Positions 5,295-6,254 of a stretch of DNA of 6,254 nucleotides are shown one piece after another; position 1 is the first letter of the stretch; the number at the start of each line of letters is the position of its first letter. The notes beneath the pieces are model-generated. The model was given only the letters and a program-made list of their open reading frames with translations, was not told the DNA's origin and made no database searches. The stretch covers positions 1-6,254 of the forward strand of contig CAMDLJ010000163.1 in the NCBI GenBank assembly GCA_945901665.1. Direction: 5' to 3'. This DNA comes from Bordetella parapertussis. Its GTDB lineage: Bacteria > Pseudomonadota > Gammaproteobacteria > Burkholderiales > Burkholderiaceae. The translations under genes were made by a program, and so were the position numbers.

Positions 5295-5716
5295 TATGAA
5301 AAAACGTGCTTTTCGCCAAAGCTGTGGTCATAGTCCATCATCAACTCTTCACCTGTTTTGATGCGGCGCAGGGCCTCGAACTCACCACTTTTTTTCATCC
5401 GCAAATTGGGTTTTTTGGAGTGGTTCAGATAGAAAGCCATGTCCATGGTGTTGAGCCCCATGGTTGATACCCGCACCTCATCTTTGTGGTGGTAGCAAAA
5501 AATATCAATTTGCCGACGCACACTTTTGGGCAACTCAGCGATTTCTTTGCGGGTAAATTTGACTTCTTTGGGCTGCGCCATGGTTTTCAGCGGATGCACT
5601 CCCTTGGGAATGGCCCGTATGGCAAATACGCCAATGCCATGCACAGGCGAGATGCCCAATCGGCAATAAACCGATTCATCCAAATGTTGGAAGATTTTAT
5701 TTTTCAGGGCTGACAT
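5294..5716 (-). CDS. Stand-alone SET-domain protein (probable lysine methyltransferase)
   Basis: This encodes 140 residues, almost entirely one compact SET domain. The opening strand-turn SPVHGIGVFAIRAIPKG (23-39) is the SET-I GxG segment that contacts S-adenosylmethionine. NHSKKPN (98-104) is the NHS..PN motif, and GEELMMDYD (122-130) matches the GEEL..DY motif, together forming the pseudoknot with the catalytic tyrosine. The insert between them (about 45-95) is basic and holds FCYHHKDE. There is no post-SET cysteine cluster. The expected reaction is SAM-dependent methylation of a protein lysine in the cytoplasm; the substrate is unknown. The start is ATG 5716. A TTG at 5767 in the same frame would add 17 residues with no SET character, and upstream of 5716 there is only a weak GGAA. 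It is convergent with the YkgJ/GNAT-like operon and divergent from the YhhQ gene. Confidence 0.85.
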   Translation of the reverse strand: MSALKNKIFQHLDESVYCRLGISPVHGIGVFAIRAIPKGVHPLKTMAQPKEVKFTRKEIAELPKSVRRQIDIFCYHHKDEVRVSTMGLNTMDMAFYLNHSKKPNLRMKKSGEFEALRRIKTGEELMMDYDHSFGEKHVFS

Positions 5717-5922
5717 GCTGTGGGTTCCGACAATGGGGTGGCGGATTCTGACACCAATCGCGCACAAAGTCTAAGCCCCATTTGGGCAAGCAAGCGCGGC
5801 ACATCAAGCACCCTCAACACCAGCGCAACGCCCATTTTTGGTGCAAAAGAGCAGCCCATGAATACCATCGACTTGCATGAACTGAACCATAATGTCCACA
5901 GTCTTTTTCAACGATCATTTCC
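5717..5922. promoter_or_regulatory. Divergent intergenic region between SET-domain gene and YhhQ-type gene
   Basis: These 206 bases must contain promoters for both flanking genes. A CATAAT (5888-5893, five of six to the -10 consensus) lies about 30 bases before the YhhQ start, but no matching -35 was found. A TTG-started in-frame extension of the SET gene reaches 5767. No hairpin, preQ1-type aptamer or RNA gene could be supported by eye. Confidence 0.35.
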
Positions 5923-6254
5923 ATGCCCAACGCCCACCCTCCCCGCACTTACAAGTATTACGATTTCATCGTGGTGGCTTTTGTCTGCGTGCTGCTGTGC
6001 TCTAACCTGATTGGGCCTGGCAAGGCCGCGCAAGTCGAATTGCCCGTTTTGGGCACCGTGGTGTTTGGCGCTGGGGTTCTGTTTTTTCCCATCGCGTATT
6101 TGTTTGGTGACATCCTCACCGAGGTCTACGGTTATGCCCACGATCGGCGCGCCGTTTGGTCCGGCTTTGGCGCTTTGCTGTTTGCAGCCCTGATGTCGGG
6201 AGTCGTGGTGAATTTGCCGACAGCACCGGGCAGCTACAACGAGCAGTTGCAGCA
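5923..6254 (+). CDS. yhhQ: YhhQ-type queuosine precursor transporter, N-terminal part (truncated by window edge)
   Basis: This is open from ATG 5923 to the window edge (110 codons; family members are about 220-240 residues, so roughly half is present). After a short cytoplasmic start (MPNAHPPRTYKYY) come hydrophobic helices at about 14-30 (FIVVAFVCVLLCSNLI), 45-62 (VVFGAGVLFFPIAYLFGD) and 80-98. The segment FPIAYLFGDILTEVYGYAHDRRAVWSGF (55-82), with its GD.LTEVYGY..RR..W.GF pattern, is the hallmark of the COG1738/DUF165 family. E. coli YhhQ, the characterised member, carries 7-cyano-7-deazaguanine/7-aminomethyl-7-deazaguanine across the inner membrane for queuosine synthesis in tRNA. No Shine-Dalgarno sequence is visible upstream. 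The frame is closed by TAA at 5890-5892 with no earlier start, so 5923 is the only ATG available. The specific substrate is inferred from the family. Confidence 0.88.
   Translation, partial: MPNAHPPRTYKYYDFIVVAFVCVLLCSNLIGPGKAAQVELPVLGTVVFGAGVLFFPIAYLFGDILTEVYGYAHDRRAVWSGFGALLFAALMSGVVVNLPTAPGSYNEQLQ

Noticed and set aside
5717..5767. Longer SET-domain protein starting at TTG 5767
   Set aside because: The added 17 residues show no SET-domain features, and ATG 5716 already gives the complete domain.

Overview
The window looks like a chromosomal segment of a betaproteobacterium, most likely Burkholderiales (Comamonadaceae-like). The grounds are moderate GC, codon usage rich in TTG/GGC/GCC, a NagG/NagH-type Rieske oxygenase pair, a 7TMR-DISM sensor and a YhhQ-type transporter. 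This placement is an inference from gene content, not from a marker gene. No rRNA, tRNA, CRISPR array or insertion sequence was seen.

Layout, left to right. (1) Bases 1-710, minus strand: the N-terminal 236 codons of a membrane sensor with a 7TMR-DISMED2 periplasmic domain, cut by the left edge. (2) Bases 711-957: a divergent intergenic region ending in a possible 12-codon leader ORF. (3) Bases 958-1611, plus strand: a putative cysteine-rich lipoprotein of unknown family. (4) Bases 1631-3393, minus strand: a two-gene operon for the large (Rieske) and small subunits of an aromatic-ring hydroxylase resembling salicylate 5-hydroxylase/anthranilate dioxygenase; the genes overlap by ATGA. (5) Bases 3394-3898: about 500 bases without a convincing gene, holding a likely promoter/operator for the oxygenase operon at one end and two GGTCA-type inverted repeats just upstream of the next gene at the other. 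(6) Bases 3899-5223, plus strand: a two-gene operon, also overlapping by ATGA, of a small CxxCxxCC (YkgJ-type) metal-binding protein and a 294-residue protein with a GNAT/arginyltransferase-like C-terminal region. (7) Bases 5294-5716, minus strand: a stand-alone 140-residue SET-domain methyltransferase, convergent with the preceding operon. (8) Bases 5923-6254, plus strand: the N-terminal 110 codons of a YhhQ-type queuosine-precursor transporter, cut by the right edge.

How the genes may work together. The oxygenase subunits should form the terminal oxygenase of a multicomponent system, but no ferredoxin or reductase gene lies in the window, so electrons must come from elsewhere. The most unusual part is 3899-5716. 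A cysteine-cluster protein is translationally coupled to a probable acyl/aminoacyl transferase, next to a SET-domain methyltransferase. All three families have members that modify proteins, so a small protein-modification locus is a reasonable hypothesis, though the sequence alone does not prove a functional link. The flanking genes (sensor, lipoprotein, YhhQ) look like ordinary genome content.
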